A DNA stretch of 29,168 nucleotides from a virus. The position numbers and the translations under genes were made by a program. A model generated the notes under the pieces. The model saw nothing but the letters and a program-made list of their open reading frames with translations. It ran no database searches and had not been told where the DNA came from. Below are positions 28,433-29,168 of the stretch, piece after piece (within the stretch, counting starts at the first letter, position 1; every line of letters starts with the position of its first letter). The stretch is from positions 1-29,168 of the IMG/VR virus record IMGVR_UViG_3300020215_000119; one strand, 5' to 3'.

Positions 28433-29168
28433 ATGCCGAACGGACAACCTTCTGCCGCGTCTTTCGGGCCGCGCATGGATGCCATATCATATGGCTTGAT
28501 GAACCTCGGTCAGCAGTTGGCCCAGGCCGGGGCTCCATCACCGTACAAGCAGAACGTCTTTGGTGGACTGGCCCAGGGCGCCCAGGGTTACGCTCAAGGG
28601 CTGAACCAGTACCGCGACATTGCTGCTCAGGACGAATTGCTCCAACTCCAGAAGGAAGAAGCGACACAGAAGCGGAAGAAGCTGGAGTTTGAGACCAAGA
28701 AGCACGAGCAGGACGCAGCCGACGCCGCAGCCAAACGTGACACGCTCATGAGGATGGCGCAGACGCCACCTAAGACGTGGACCGGCGATATGCAGTCCTG
28801 GCAGAACCTTGTCTTGACTGATGTTGATTCTGCCGCGAAGTGGTACGAGCCGAATGAACTGGAGACGATCACGGAATACCAAGGCGGTCAGCAGCGCACG
28901 GCGTTCTATGATCCTCGTACGGGAGAGACTGTAAGGACTGGTGAGTGGTCGCCGCGCTGGGCGCCGACACAGGCGGCACAGCCTACGGAGTTCTCGGCGT
29001 GGCTGGAGGCATTCAAAAGAGACCAAGGCCGCAACCCAACAGCCAAGGAAATTGCTGATCGTGACAAGCGGTTGTCCGACGCAATCGAATATAAGAACGT
29101 CCTCATCAATGGGCAGGTAAAGACGCTGCCTGTGGGCCCCGATTTGGATGCAGCAATTCAACAGGGCA
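28433..29168 (+). CDS. Probable internal virion protein, cut by the right edge
   Basis: ATG 28433 follows the previous TAA directly; the frame is open to the edge, giving 245 visible codons. It starts MPNGQPSAASFGPRMDAISY, then a Gly/Gln-rich segment (NVFGGLAQGAQGYAQGLNQY), a charged coiled coil (about residues 65-105, LQLQKEEATQKRKKLEFETK), and a Trp/Tyr-rich part with TITEYQGGQQRTAFYDPRTG. The composition and place after the Gln/Tyr-rich gene fit internal or ejection proteins of podoviruses. The C-terminal part, which would show any lytic domain, is outside the window. Confidence 0.65.
   Translation, partial: MPNGQPSAASFGPRMDAISYGLMNLGQQLAQAGAPSPYKQNVFGGLAQGAQGYAQGLNQYRDIAAQDELLQLQKEEATQKRKKLEFETKKHEQDAADAAAKRDTLMRMAQTPPKTWTGDMQSWQNLVLTDVDSAAKWYEPNELETITEYQGGQQRTAFYDPRTGETVRTGEWSPRWAPTQAAQPTEFSAWLEAFKRDQGRNPTAKEIADRDKRLSDAIEYKNVLINGQVKTLPVGPDLDAAIQQG

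Overview
The window is a contiguous piece of a tailed bacteriophage (or prophage) genome with a podovirus-type virion plan. The recognisable late genes are a P22-type portal, an N4-gp56-family major capsid protein, a P22 gp4-like adaptor and a P22 gp10-like tail protein. An alphaproteobacterial host is likely: there is a small GcrA-like protein (GcrA is an alphaproteobacterial cell-cycle regulator), a beta-class DNA methyltransferase, and a DUF1194 secreted protein of a type common in Rhizobiales and relatives. No integrase, repressor, polymerase, tRNA or CRISPR array is visible, so lifestyle cannot be decided from this window.

Left part (1-8400): a dense run of small plus-strand genes, nearly all joined by ATGA, GTGA or TAATG overlaps. 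It holds zinc-ribbon and helix-turn-helix proteins, a DNA methyltransferase (1961-2650), a secreted von Willebrand-A-like DUF1194 protein (2650-3312), a DUF1064 nuclease-fold protein (3954-4271), the GcrA-like protein (5271-5450), small membrane proteins and a conserved phage protein at 6223-6612. This looks like the early/middle accessory and host-takeover region. An intrinsic terminator at 8429-8460 separates it from what follows.

Packaging and head part (8486-20550): a GIY-YIG-like protein, terS, a 439-base gene-free and structurally rich gap, a tiny leader ORF, terL, a Tat-signal protein, three small proteins, the portal, a coiled-coil protein with a glycoside-hydrolase-like domain, two beta-rich virion proteins, a scaffold-like protein, the major capsid protein and a small capsid-associated protein. 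The capsid pair appears to be its own transcription unit. It has a near-consensus sigma-70 promoter (18770-18799) overlapping the stop of the scaffold gene, a 17-bp perfect dyad inside the promoter spacer, and an intrinsic terminator at 20519-20550. The 5' leader carries a tandem repeat whose core is complementary to the bases directly upstream of the capsid start codon.

Modification cassette (20561-23391): a TPR-glycosyltransferase fusion, a class I SAM methyltransferase, a GT8-like glycosyltransferase and a Lar-like zinc-finger protein sit between the capsid genes and the head-tail adaptor. They suggest glycan or methyl modification of a virion or host surface component.

Tail and internal virion part (23392-29168): adaptor, gp10-like tail protein, a small beta protein, two low-complexity proteins rich in Pro/Gly and Gly/Gln, a GNAT-like phage protein, a Gln/Tyr-rich protein and the start of a probable internal virion protein that runs off the right edge. 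One gene opposes all the others: a 48-residue lipoprotein on the minus strand at 26335-26481.
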